DNA from: Variovorax ginsengisoli
Lineage (GTDB): Bacteria > Pseudomonadota > Gammaproteobacteria > Burkholderiales > Burkholderiaceae_C
DNA length: 64,000 nucleotides
Assembly (NCBI RefSeq): GCF_030811835.1
Contig: NZ_JAUSRO010000013.1
Location: 124,001 to 188,000 of the forward strand
Reading direction: 5' to 3'
Shown: positions 50,756-60,687 of the stretch, in pieces
How the letters are laid out: every line of letters starts with the position of its first letter
Position numbering within the stretch: the stretch's first letter is position 1
The notes under the pieces: model-generated
What the model saw: the letters and a program-made list of their open reading frames with translations, nothing else
What the model was told of the DNA's origin: nothing
Database searches by the model: none
Translations under genes and position numbers: made by a program

Positions 50756-53700
50756 ACGAACTGCTCGCCAAGGCATCCGCTTGCCACCCTCCGCGCAACT
50801 TCGTGGCGCATCTGTGCGCACTGGCGCAACGACGACCGGACGATGTCTGGCTCACGGTGGTCGACGAAGTCGATGGCGTGCGCAATGAGCTGTCCTTCAC
50901 CTACGCCGTCTTCGAGCAACGCGTGCGCGCGCTCGCGGCGCGGTTGCAGCAGCAGTTCGCTCGGGGCGATCGCGCGCTTGTCATGCTGGACAACGGCGAC
51001 CACTATGCGGTGAGCATGCTGGCCTGCTTCTACAGCGGCGTGATCGCGGTGCCGGTGTTCCCGCCCGAATCCACTCGGCCGCAGCATCTGGCGCGGCTCA
51101 CCGGCGTGGCGATCGATTCGCAGGCACGCTGCGCGCTTACATCGGCCGCATTCAGCGAAGCGATGGCAGCGGGTGACCGGCGTTTCGGTGAAGTGACCCT
51201 CGTTGCGGTCGACACCGTCGACCCCGCGCTTGCCGATGCGTGGCAGCCGTTCGAGCCGGCGGACGAAGACATCGCGTTCCTGCAGTACACCTCGGGCTCG
51301 ACCTCGGCACCCAAGGGCGTCATCGTGACGCACGGCAACCTCATGGCCAACGAGCATGCGATCCAGGTCGGCATGGGCATTGGCCCGGATGACAAGTTCG
51401 TCTCGTGGGCGCCGCTGTACCACGACATGGGACTCATCGGTGGCCTGATGCAGCCGCTCTACAGCGGCATTCCCCTGGTGCTGACTTCGCCGCGCTACTT
51501 CCTCGAGCGCCCTGTGCGATGGCTCGAATTGATCTCGCACCATCGCGCGACACTCAGTGGTGGCCCGGACTTCTCGTTTCGGCTGTGCCTGGAGCGGGTG
51601 AAAGATGCGCAGATCGCCCAGCTCGACCTGTCCAGCTGGCGCGTGGCCTACACCGGCGCCGAGCCGGTACGTGCCGACACCGAATCCGACTTCATCGAGC
51701 GCTTTGCCGCCGCCGGCTTCGACCCCGGTGCGGTCTATGCCTGCTACGGCCTTGCCGAAGCGACGCTGTTCGTGACCGGCGGCCGACGCGGCGGCGGCAT
51801 GGTGGCGCGCGGCTTCAGCGCCGAGGGCCTGGCCAGCGGCCAGGGCCACCCCAGCGACGGCGGCACCTTGCTGGTGGGCTGCGGCGCGGTGGCCGTCGAC
51901 CACCACATCGAGATCGTCGACCCCGCAACCTTGTCGGTGGCAGCGCCAGGCTGCATCGGCGAAATCTGGGTGCATGGGCCGAGCGTCGGCGCAGGTTACT
52001 GGGGCAAGGAGCGCGAATCGCGCGAGACCTTCGTTGAGCGCGAAGGACGCCGCTGGCTGCGCACCGGCGACCTCGGCTTCGTCTGCGACGGCGAGCTGTA
52101 CGTGACCGGTCGCATCAAGGACCTGATCATCGTGCGCGGACACAACCTCTATCCGCAGGACATCGAGCGTGTCATCGAGGCCGAGGTCGATGCCGTACGC
52201 AAGGGTCGTGTCGCGGTCTTCGCGGCCAGCGGGCCTGACGGCGAGGGGATCGGCGCCGCGGCCGAGGTTTCGCGCAGCATGCAGAAGCTGGTGCCGCCGC
52301 ACGTGCTGGTCGAGGCGCTCAGCGCGGCCGTGAGCGAGGTGTTCGGTGAGCCACTGTCGGTCGTGCTGCTGCTCAACCCAGGCGGCATGCCCAAGACGAC
52401 GAGCGGCAAGCTGCAGCGCGGCGCCTGCCGTGCCGCCTGGCTGGACCGCAGTGCCGACGCCTACGCGATCTGCGAGCGGGGTACTTTCATCAAGGGTGGA
52501 CCGGTCGATGCGTCAGCCGGACTTCTCGCGCTCGACGACACCGAGCGCGCCGTCGATGCCATCTGGCGCGAAGTGCTCAAGCCCGCCGACGCGAGGCCGT
52601 TTGGACGCGATGCGCACTTCTTCACGCGTGGCGGCAGCTCGCTCACCGCCACGCAGGCCGCGGCACGCATAGCGGGCCATTGGGACATTGATTACCCGGT
52701 GCGCCTGATGTTCGAACACCCGAGGCTGCAGGAAAGTGCGGCCGCCATTCGGGCGCGGTTGGTGCAAGGTGCCCAAGGTGCGCGCGCGCGCCTGGCGCCC
52801 ATCGCGGTGCTGCCGGCTGAGCGTCGGCTGGATGCGCTGCCGCTGTCCCATGCCCAGGAGCGCCAGTGGTTCCTCTGGCAGCTCGACCCGAGCAGCGCGG
52901 CGTACCACATGAGCGGCGCGCTCCGCCTCACCGGCGCGCTGCAAGTCGATGCGTTGCAAGGCGCGTTGAACGATCTCGTCGCGCGCCATGAGTCGCTGCG
53001 CACCGTGTTTCGTGCGGTTGATGACGGCGTCGCTGCGCAATGGATTCAGCCCTCGGCCACCTTCGCGCTGGAAGTGATCGACCTGCGTGCTGTGCCCGCA
53101 GGCCAGCGCGGGGAGTTCCTCGACAAAGAAGCCCACCGCATCAAGGCCACGCCCTTCGACCTCACCCAGGGCGGCCTGCTGCGCGCCGCTCTGTTGCGCC
53201 TGTCCGACGACACCCAGGTGCTTGCCGTGGTGATGCACCACATCGTGTCCGACGGCGCCTCGATGCAGGTGCTGCTCGACGAACTCGCCGCGGGCTATGC
53301 GGCGCGCCTGCAGGGCCGTTCGGCGGCGCTGCCCGTGCCGCGCGTGCAGTACGCCGACTACGCCGTGTGGCAGCGCGACTGGCTCGCTGCCGGCGAAGCA
53401 GAGCGCCAGCTTGCCTGGTGGCGCGCGCAACTCGGCGACGAGCACCCGGTGCTCGAACTGCGCACCGACCACCCGCGCAAGCCCCAGGCGAGCTACCGCG
53501 CGGCCCGGCATGCCTTCGAACTGCCCACGGTCTTGCTCGACCGTTTGCGTGGCGTGGCGCAGGCCGACGGTGGCACGCTGTTCATGGTGCTGCTGGCGGG
53601 CCTGCAGGTGCTGCTGCATCGTTACACCGGACAGCAAGAGATCCGCGTCGGCGCCGCCATCGCGAACCGCAACCGCGTGGAGTTCGAAAACGTCATCGGC

Positions 53701-56070
53701 CTGTTCGTCAATACGCTGGTGCTGCGCAACCCGATCGATGGCCGCACGGCACTGTCGCAGGTGCTGGCGCAATCCAGGCAGGCCGTGCTCGGTGCACAGG
53801 CCCACCAGGACCTGCCCTTTGACCACCTCGTGCAGCACCTGCAGCCCGAGCGCAGCATGAGCCACAGCCCGTTGTTCCAGGTGATGTTCAATCACCTGTT
53901 CGAGGACCACCGCGCGCTGCAGCGCCTGGAAGGCATCGCGGTGCAGGACCATGCGCTGCCTGATCTCCAGACCCAGTTCGACTGGGTGTTGGAAGCCCGC
54001 GAGCGGCCTGATGGGCGGCTGATGCTCGACGTGATCTACGCCCAAGACCTGTTCGAGCGGGACACCATCGCGCGCATGGCGCAGCACTACGTGGCAGTGC
54101 TGGCTGCACTGTGCGCCGACACGCGCCGTGCGGTGGGCGACATCGACCTGTTGAGCGCGCCCGAAAAGTCGGAACTCGCGCAATGGGGCGTCAACGCGCG
54201 GCACGAACCGCAGCCGCAACCGTTGCACCATCAGATCGCGCGGCACGCACAGCAGCAGCCCGAAGCCGTCGCGCTGCTGTTCGGCGACGAGGCACTGAGC
54301 TTTGCCGAGCTCGACCGCCGTGCCAATCGCCTGGCGCACCGACTGATCGCGCTGGGCGTGCAGCCCGATATGCGCGTGGGCATCGCCATGGAGCGCTCCG
54401 TCGAGATGGTGGTGGGGTTGCTCGGCATCCTCAAGGCCGGCGGTGCCTACCTTCCCCTCGACCCGGAATATCCGGTGCAACGGCTGGACTACATCGTCGA
54501 AGACAGCGGCATCGCGCTGCTGCTCGTGCACCGTGCCACGCGCGACCTGATCACCGCGCGTGCCGGTCTGGTCAAGCTCGAAGTCGATGGCGGCTACTTT
54601 GCCGACCAGCCGCAAGACGATCCGCGCGTTGCCCTGCATGGTGAGAACCTGGCTTACGTCATCTACACCTCGGGCTCGACCGGCAGGCCCAAGGGTGCCG
54701 CGGTGCGCCACGACGCAGTGCACAGCTGCATGGCCTGGATGCAGCAGACCTACTGCCTGAGCCGCGCCGACACCGTGCTGCACAAGGCGCCCTTCGGCTT
54801 CGACGTGTCGGTGTGGGAGATGTTCTGGCCCCTGACCGCAGGCGCGCGGTTGGTCGTCGCGAACCCGGGCGATCACCGTGATCCAGCCCGTCTGGTCGAA
54901 CTGATCCAGCGCCACCAGATCACCACGCTCAACTTCGTGCCGTCGATGCTCCAGGCTTTTCTGGCGCACAAGGACATCGAGGCCAGTACGCGACTCAAGC
55001 ACATCATCGTCGGCGGCGAGGCCATGCCCGCAGAAATGCAGAAGGAGACGCTGCGGCGCCTGAGTGGCGCCACGCTGCAGAACCTGTACGGCCCAACCGA
55101 GACCACCATCCACGTCACGCGCTGGACCTGCCGGCTGGAATGCGATGACAGCGACCAGCGGCTGGTGCCGATCGGCCAGCCGATCAGCGACACCCAATGC
55201 CACATCCTTGATGCCGACCTCCACCGAGTGCCTCGCGGCGTCGCCGGCGAGTTGTACCTCGGCGGCGTGAGCCTGGCGCGCGGCTACCTCCACAAACCGG
55301 GCCTGAGTGCCGAGCGTTTCGTGGCCAACCCCTTTGGCGATGGCACAAGGCTGTACCGCACCGGCGATCTCGCGCGCTGGAACGCCGAGGGCCAGATCGA
55401 GTACCTCGGTCGCATGGACCATCAGGTGAAGATCCGGGGCTTTCGCATCGAGCTGGGCGAGATCGAGGCGCAGATCCTCGCCCAGCCTGGCGTGCGCGAA
55501 GCCGTCGTGGTGGCGCGCGAGGGCGTGGATGGCGCATCGTTGGTGGCCTACATCGCGGCGCATGCACACGAGCGCATCGACACGGCAGCGCTGCGGGAAC
55601 ATCTGCGACAGGTGCTGCCCGACTACATGGTGCCGCGCGCCGTGGTGGTGCTCGAAGCCCTGCCGCTCAATGCCAACGGCAAGGTCGACCGCAAGGCGCT
55701 GCCCGAGCCCGCGGAGCTGGGCCGCGCGAGCACCTACGTGGCACCGCAAGGCCACGTGGCGCGCACGCTTGCGGCCATCTGGTCGGAGGTACTGCAGGTC
55801 GAACAGGTCGGCCTGCACGACAACTTCTTCGATCTCGGTGGGCACTCGCTGCTGCTGATCCGTGCACACCGGCTTTTGGAAGACCGACTGCAGGCCACGT
55901 TCCCACTGGTCAATCTCTTCAAGTACCCCACCGTCGAATCGCTCGCGGACTGGATCGAGCAGGGCGGCGTGCAAGCCGCCATCGCATCCACCGCCAGCGG
56001 CGACGAGCGTGCACTGCGCCAGCGTGCCGCGATGCTTCAACGCCGCAAAGCGGCAGAGAAAGTCAACTGA
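50752..56070 (+). CDS. FAAL-ACP-C-A-PCP hybrid synthetase (lipoinitiation module plus first NRPS module)
   Basis: A 1772-residue protein. A fatty acyl-AMP ligase (about 1-575) has the adenylate motif YTSGSTSAPKGVIVTHGNLM, VSWAPLYHDMGLIGGLMQPLYSG and RTGDLGF. Carrier one has its phosphopantetheine Ser630 in GGSSLT. A condensation domain (about 680-1110) has HHIVSDG with the catalytic His830. An adenylation domain (about 1130-1640) has YTSGSTGRPKG from residue 1305. Carrier two has Ser1699 in DLGGHSL. Pocket residues read in order are D-V-W-N-I-G-L-I-H (plus the invariant Lys), closest to threonine codes; Arg or Ser cannot be excluded. It loads a fatty acid and joins it to one amino acid. Its stop overlaps the PKS start by one base. 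Confidence 0.95.
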   Translation: MNELLAKASACHPPRNFVAHLCALAQRRPDDVWLTVVDEVDGVRNELSFTYAVFEQRVRALAARLQQQFARGDRALVMLDNGDHYAVSMLACFYSGVIAVPVFPPESTRPQHLARLTGVAIDSQARCALTSAAFSEAMAAGDRRFGEVTLVAVDTVDPALADAWQPFEPADEDIAFLQYTSGSTSAPKGVIVTHGNLMANEHAIQVGMGIGPDDKFVSWAPLYHDMGLIGGLMQPLYSGIPLVLTSPRYFLERPVRWLELISHHRATLSGGPDFSFRLCLERVKDAQIAQLDLSSWRVAYTGAEPVRADTESDFIERFAAAGFDPGAVYACYGLAEATLFVTGGRRGGGMVARGFSAEGLASGQGHPSDGGTLLVGCGAVAVDHHIEIVDPATLSVAAPGCIGEIWVHGPSVGAGYWGKERESRETFVEREGRRWLRTGDLGFVCDGELYVTGRIKDLIIVRGHNLYPQDIERVIEAEVDAVRKGRVAVFAASGPDGEGIGAAAEVSRSMQKLVPPHVLVEALSAAVSEVFGEPLSVVLLLNPGGMPKTTSGKLQRGACRAAWLDRSADAYAICERGTFIKGGPVDASAGLLALDDTERAVDAIWREVLKPADARPFGRDAHFFTRGGSSLTATQAAARIAGHWDIDYPVRLMFEHPRLQESAAAIRARLVQGAQGARARLAPIAVLPAERRLDALPLSHAQERQWFLWQLDPSSAAYHMSGALRLTGALQVDALQGALNDLVARHESLRTVFRAVDDGVAAQWIQPSATFALEVIDLRAVPAGQRGEFLDKEAHRIKATPFDLTQGGLLRAALLRLSDDTQVLAVVMHHIVSDGASMQVLLDELAAGYAARLQGRSAALPVPRVQYADYAVWQRDWLAAGEAERQLAWWRAQLGDEHPVLELRTDHPRKPQASYRAARHAFELPTVLLDRLRGVAQADGGTLFMVLLAGLQVLLHRYTGQQEIRVGAAIANRNRVEFENVIGLFVNTLVLRNPIDGRTALSQVLAQSRQAVLGAQAHQDLPFDHLVQHLQPERSMSHSPLFQVMFNHLFEDHRALQRLEGIAVQDHALPDLQTQFDWVLEARERPDGRLMLDVIYAQDLFERDTIARMAQHYVAVLAALCADTRRAVGDIDLLSAPEKSELAQWGVNARHEPQPQPLHHQIARHAQQQPEAVALLFGDEALSFAELDRRANRLAHRLIALGVQPDMRVGIAMERSVEMVVGLLGILKAGGAYLPLDPEYPVQRLDYIVEDSGIALLLVHRATRDLITARAGLVKLEVDGGYFADQPQDDPRVALHGENLAYVIYTSGSTGRPKGAAVRHDAVHSCMAWMQQTYCLSRADTVLHKAPFGFDVSVWEMFWPLTAGARLVVANPGDHRDPARLVELIQRHQITTLNFVPSMLQAFLAHKDIEASTRLKHIIVGGEAMPAEMQKETLRRLSGATLQNLYGPTETTIHVTRWTCRLECDDSDQRLVPIGQPISDTQCHILDADLHRVPRGVAGELYLGGVSLARGYLHKPGLSAERFVANPFGDGTRLYRTGDLARWNAEGQIEYLGRMDHQVKIRGFRIELGEIEAQILAQPGVREAVVVAREGVDGASLVAYIAAHAHERIDTAALREHLRQVLPDYMVPRAVVVLEALPLNANGKVDRKALPEPAELGRASTYVAPQGHVARTLAAIWSEVLQVEQVGLHDNFFDLGGHSLLLIRAHRLLEDRLQATFPLVNLFKYPTVESLADWIEQGGVQAAIASTASGDERALRQRAAMLQRRKAAEKVN

Positions 56071-59000
56071 TGTTCAAGCTCCAAGATACCGTCGAGCCGA
56101 CCGGCCTCGAGATCGCCATCGTCGGCATGGCCGGGCGCTTTCCTGGCGCCGATGACGTCGATGGCTTCTGGCGCAACATCCGCGACGGCGTGGAGTCGGT
56201 GTCGGCGTTCACCGACGACCAACTGCGCGAGCGCGGCATTCCACAGCGCCTGCTGGACGATCCCGACTATGTGAAGGCCGGCGTGGTGTTCGAGGGCTTC
56301 GACCAGTTCGATGCCGGCTTCTTCGGCTACACGCCACGCGAAGCCGAGAACCTAGATCCACAGCAACGCGTGTTCCTGGAGTGCGCCTGGGCCTCGCTCG
56401 AGCATGCGGGCTGCGATCCGGCACGCTGGCCTGGCAAGGTCGGCGTCTATGCGGGCGAGGGCACCAACGTCTACCTGATCCGCAACCTGCTGCCGTCCTT
56501 CGGCCTGGGCGCACACACCGGCATCGCCGATCTGCTGGGCCTCATGAGCGGCAATTCCGGCGGGTCTCTGTGCACGCGTGTCGCCTACAAGCTCGACCTG
56601 CGCGGCCCCGCCGTGAGCGTGCAGACCGCCTGCTCCACCTCGCTCACGGCCGTGCACACCGCCTGCCAGGCGCTCCTGAGCCACGATTGCGACATGGCCC
56701 TGGCCGGCGGCGTGTGGCTCAACCTGCTGCAAGAGGGCGGCTACCGCTACCAGGCCGGCGCGATCCTTTCGCGCGATGGCCATTGCCGGGCTTTCGACGC
56801 CGATGCCGATGGCACGGTGATCGGCAGCGGTGCGGGCGTGGTCGTGCTCAAGCGCCTGGACGAAGCGCTGCGCGATGGCGACACCATCCATGCCGTCATC
56901 AAGGGCACGGCGGCCAACAACGATGGCGCGGCCAAGGTCGGCTTCACCGCGCCCAGCATCGACGGGCAGGCCGAAGTCATTCGCGCGGCGCAACTGATTG
57001 CAGGCGTCTCGGCCGACACCATCGGCTACGTCGAGACGCACGGCACCGGCACCACACTGGGCGACCCGATCGAGATCGCGGCGCTCACGCAGGCGTTTCG
57101 CGCCGACACCCAGCGGCGCGGCTTTTGCGCTGTCGGTTCGGTCAAGACGAACATCGGGCACCTCGATGCGGCGGCCGGCGTCGCGGGGTTGATCAAGGCC
57201 GCGATGGCGCTCAAGCACCACACGCTGCCACCGAGCCTGCATTTCAAGCGGCCCCATCCGCAGATCGATTTTGAAGGCAGCCCGTTCTATGTGAACGCGC
57301 AATGCCGACCGTGGCCAGATGGTCCCACGCCGCGTCGCGCCGGTGTGAGCGCATTCGGCATTGGCGGTACCAATGTGCACGTGGTGCTCGAAGAGGCGCC
57401 TGCGCAGCGGTACGCCGCACAGGGATCGGCCTGGCAGGTCATGCCGCTGTCGGCCCGCAACACCACGGCCCTGCAGATGGCCGCTCAGCAACTGGCCGAT
57501 CATCTGGAAGCAGCTGATGCCGATGCATCGCTCGCCGATGTCGCGCACACGCTGCAGACCGGCCGGCGTGCCATGTTGTTCCGGGGCACTGTCGTGGCCG
57601 ACGGATTGGTGACGGCCGTGCAGGCATTGCGCGCGCCCGAGAATGCTTTCGATCATGCGACCCGCGTCCCCGATGTCGCGCCCGAGGTCGCGTTCCTCTT
57701 TCCGGGCGGGGGCACGCAACACGTGAACATGGGGCTCGCGCTCTACCGCGACCACCCGGTCTTTCGCGAGGAGATCGACCGCTGCTGCGCTGCACTGCGC
57801 GAGGTCATGGGCATGGGCATGGACCTGCGCCCACTGCTCTATCCGGCCACCGGTGACGAAGCGGAGGCCGACGAGCAACTGGGCCGTATCGAATACACAC
57901 AGCCGCTGCTGTTCAGCGTCGAGTACGCGATGGCGCGGCTGTGGATGTCGCGCGGCGTGCAGCCCGCCCTGATGTTGGGCCACAGCCTGGGCGAGTACGT
58001 GGCGGCCTGCCTGGCGGGCGTCTTCAGCCTTGAAGACGCGTTGCGTATCGTTGCCACGCGCGGGCGGTTGATGCAGTCGATGTCGCCGGGCGCGATGACC
58101 GCCATCGCGCTGTCGGAATCCGAACTCGCGCCCTTCCTGGCCACAGGCTGCGACATCGCCGCAATCAATGGGGATCAGTTGTGCGTGCTCGCCGGCCCGA
58201 TGGCGGCCATCGAGGCGGCCGAACAGAAGCTGTTCGCGCGCGGGCTGATGCCGCGTCGCCTGCGGGTTTCGATCGCCTCCCATTCGGCGATGACCGAGTC
58301 CATCGTGGCCGAATTGCAGCAGGTGATTGCTTCCGTGCCACGGTCTGCGCCGCGCATTCCTTTCATCTCCAACGTCACGGGCAAGCCCATCACGGCGCAG
58401 CAGGCGATCGATCCGGCCTACTGGGGCCAGCACCTGCGCGGCACGGTGCGCTTCGCGGACGGCGTGGCGGAACTGCTGCGCGCCAAGGGCCGCGTGCTGC
58501 TGGAAGTCGGTCCCGGCGAGACGCTGGCCGGCCTCGCACGGCAGCACCCGTTGGCCGATTCGGCGGCAGTCATCCTGTCGAGCCAGGTCCATCCGCAGAA
58601 GCAGGCGCACAACGAATGCCAGATGGCGAGCGCAATGGGTCAACTCTGGTGCGCGGGTGTCGACATCGATTGGGCCGCGTGCCATCCGGGGCGGCAGGCC
58701 CGCCGGGTGCCGCTGCCGACCTATCCGTTCCAGCGCCAGTCGTACTGGACCGACATGCCCGAGCCGGGCAACGAAGCGCCGACATCGTCCATGCGCAAGG
58801 GCGGTGACGCATTCCACGTGCCGGTCTGGCAACGTACCGCGCCCGCGAATGCGTCGTCGACGCCTGCGCCGGTCGAGGGGTGCACGCTCGTGTTCGCAGA
58901 AGAGAGCGGGCTGACGGATGCGTTGATCCGTCAGCTGGAGGCCGATGCACCTGGGCATGCGGTGGTGCGGGTGGTGCTGGGCATTGGCTATGCCGAGACA

Positions 59001-60680
59001 GGCCTGCGTCATTTCTCCGTTCGCCCTGGTGAACGCAGGGACCATGAACAGTTGCTGCGCAAAGTGCAGTCCGACTCCGGACCTGTCACCAGGGTCTTTC
59101 ACCTGTGGAGCGTGGATGAGCAGCCGCTGTTGCTGTCACCGTTGCCATCCGAGCAGGTCATGGAGCGCGGTTACTTCAGTCTGCTGGCGCTGGCCCAGGC
59201 CATCGACAGCACTTCTGGCGGGCGGGCGCGAAAGCTATCGATCGAAGTCGTTGCGAACCAGATGGAGGATGTTTCAGGCCTTGAGCCGCTGTGCCCCGAG
59301 AAGGCGATGCTGTTCAGCCTCTGCAAGGTGATCGCGCAGGAGTATCCGCACATCGCCTGCCGGGTGACCGATGTCGTGTTGCCTGTGCCAGGCAGCGTCG
59401 CCGAGGCGTGGCTGGCACGCCAACTCGCTGCGCCGAGGCAGGCGCCGCACGACGAAACGCTCGTGGCCTATCGCGGCCCGCATCGCTGGGTCAAGACCTA
59501 TGCGCCGTTGCCGTGCGGGTCTGCGCCGCAGCAGCGCCTGCGCTCCAGGGGCGTGTACCTGATCACCGGCGGCCTCGGCGGCGTGGGGCTTGCGGTCGCG
59601 CGGCACTTGGCCGAGTCGTGGCAGGCGCGGCTGGTGCTGCTGGGGCGCACACCGCTGCCCGAGCGCAGCCAGTGGGAAGCCCTCCTCGCGGACGAAGTGC
59701 AGCCCCAGGCACTGCGGACCAAACTCGCACAACTGACCGAACTTGAAAATCTCGGCGGCGAAGTGCTCGTGGTCGCGGCGGACGTGGCCGACGCGGCCTC
59801 GATGAAGGCCGCCGCCGCGCAGGCCCGCGCGCGCTTCGGCATGGTGCAAGGCGTCGTGCACGCGGCGGGCCACGCGAACAGCGGAATGATCGCAACCCGC
59901 ACCCGCGCCGCGATCGACGAAGTCTTCGCGCCCAAGCTGCAGGGCACGCGTTTCCTGCTCGATGCGTTGCAGGGCGAGCCGCTCGATTTCGTGCTGCTGT
60001 GCTCGTCGATTTCCAGCATGGCCGGCGGTCTGGGCATGAGCGACTACGCTGCCGCGAACGCCTACCTCGATGCGCTTGCCTCGCTATGGCAACGCAGTGC
60101 GACGCACCCGGTCATCGCGGTCAACTGGGACGCATGGCGTGATCTGGGCATGGCCGCGGGCCGCGTGCTGCCCGAAGGCATTGGCATGGATGGCCCTGCA
60201 GGCGCACGAGCGGTGGAACGCATCGTCAACGGCCCGGCATTCGCGCAGGTGGTGATCTCCACCACCGACCTGAACCAGCGCCTGGGCGAGCTGGACAACG
60301 GCATGCTCGACCTGCTGGAGACCGGCCTGGCCGCGAAGAAGAAGTGCCGCGAGCATCCGCGCCCCGCCCTCGACACCCCCTTCGTCGCGCCCGAGGGCGA
60401 GCTGGAGAGTGTGCTTGCGGGCATCTGGCAGGACATGCTGGGCATCGCCGGCGTCGGCATCGACGACAACCTGTTCGAGCTGGGCGGCGATTCGCTGCTC
60501 GCGATCCAGATCCTGGCGCGTGCCCGCAAGGCCTACGAGGTCGAACTGCATCCGGCCGCCTTCTTCAAGGCTCCCACCCTCCGCGACCTTGCGTTCCTGA
60601 TCGAAACCCAGCTGATCGAGGAAATCGAGGCTGATGTCCCGGCCGATGCCGAACCCGATCGCTCGCCCGCAACCGTCTGA
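56070..60680 (+). CDS. Type I polyketide synthase module KS-AT-KR-ACP
   Basis: A 1536-residue single PKS module. Ketosynthase (about 12-435): Cys188 in VQTACSTSLTAVH, His in VETHGTGTTLGDPIE and KTNIGHLDAAAG. Acyltransferase (about 540-850): PGGGTQ and Ser639 in GHSLGEYVAACLAG; the specificity segment reads IASH (735-738), neither the malonyl HAFH nor the methylmalonyl YASH. Ketoreductase: NADPH loop TGGLGGVGL near 1166 and catalytic Tyr1326 in SDYAAANAY with Ser in CSSISS; no LDD motif. ACP: Ser1475 in LGGDSLLAI. No dehydratase, enoylreductase or methyltransferase was seen. It adds a C2 (or C3) unit to the aminoacyl thioester and reduces the keto group to a hydroxyl. Confidence 0.95.
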   Translation: MFKLQDTVEPTGLEIAIVGMAGRFPGADDVDGFWRNIRDGVESVSAFTDDQLRERGIPQRLLDDPDYVKAGVVFEGFDQFDAGFFGYTPREAENLDPQQRVFLECAWASLEHAGCDPARWPGKVGVYAGEGTNVYLIRNLLPSFGLGAHTGIADLLGLMSGNSGGSLCTRVAYKLDLRGPAVSVQTACSTSLTAVHTACQALLSHDCDMALAGGVWLNLLQEGGYRYQAGAILSRDGHCRAFDADADGTVIGSGAGVVVLKRLDEALRDGDTIHAVIKGTAANNDGAAKVGFTAPSIDGQAEVIRAAQLIAGVSADTIGYVETHGTGTTLGDPIEIAALTQAFRADTQRRGFCAVGSVKTNIGHLDAAAGVAGLIKAAMALKHHTLPPSLHFKRPHPQIDFEGSPFYVNAQCRPWPDGPTPRRAGVSAFGIGGTNVHVVLEEAPAQRYAAQGSAWQVMPLSARNTTALQMAAQQLADHLEAADADASLADVAHTLQTGRRAMLFRGTVVADGLVTAVQALRAPENAFDHATRVPDVAPEVAFLFPGGGTQHVNMGLALYRDHPVFREEIDRCCAALREVMGMGMDLRPLLYPATGDEAEADEQLGRIEYTQPLLFSVEYAMARLWMSRGVQPALMLGHSLGEYVAACLAGVFSLEDALRIVATRGRLMQSMSPGAMTAIALSESELAPFLATGCDIAAINGDQLCVLAGPMAAIEAAEQKLFARGLMPRRLRVSIASHSAMTESIVAELQQVIASVPRSAPRIPFISNVTGKPITAQQAIDPAYWGQHLRGTVRFADGVAELLRAKGRVLLEVGPGETLAGLARQHPLADSAAVILSSQVHPQKQAHNECQMASAMGQLWCAGVDIDWAACHPGRQARRVPLPTYPFQRQSYWTDMPEPGNEAPTSSMRKGGDAFHVPVWQRTAPANASSTPAPVEGCTLVFAEESGLTDALIRQLEADAPGHAVVRVVLGIGYAETGLRHFSVRPGERRDHEQLLRKVQSDSGPVTRVFHLWSVDEQPLLLSPLPSEQVMERGYFSLLALAQAIDSTSGGRARKLSIEVVANQMEDVSGLEPLCPEKAMLFSLCKVIAQEYPHIACRVTDVVLPVPGSVAEAWLARQLAAPRQAPHDETLVAYRGPHRWVKTYAPLPCGSAPQQRLRSRGVYLITGGLGGVGLAVARHLAESWQARLVLLGRTPLPERSQWEALLADEVQPQALRTKLAQLTELENLGGEVLVVAADVADAASMKAAAAQARARFGMVQGVVHAAGHANSGMIATRTRAAIDEVFAPKLQGTRFLLDALQGEPLDFVLLCSSISSMAGGLGMSDYAAANAYLDALASLWQRSATHPVIAVNWDAWRDLGMAAGRVLPEGIGMDGPAGARAVERIVNGPAFAQVVISTTDLNQRLGELDNGMLDLLETGLAAKKKCREHPRPALDTPFVAPEGELESVLAGIWQDMLGIAGVGIDDNLFELGGDSLLAIQILARARKAYEVELHPAAFFKAPTLRDLAFLIETQLIEEIEADVPADAEPDRSPATV

Positions 60681-60687
60681 GAACGCC

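Noticed and set aside
52513..56040. Minus-strand open frame of 1175 codons
   Set aside because: Antisense to the FAAL-NRPS. Composition (His, Gln, Val, Arg) and absence of motifs mark it as a shadow of the strongly coding plus strand.
56352..59102. Minus-strand open frame of 916 codons
   Set aside because: Antisense to the KS-AT part of the PKS, with no recognisable domain.
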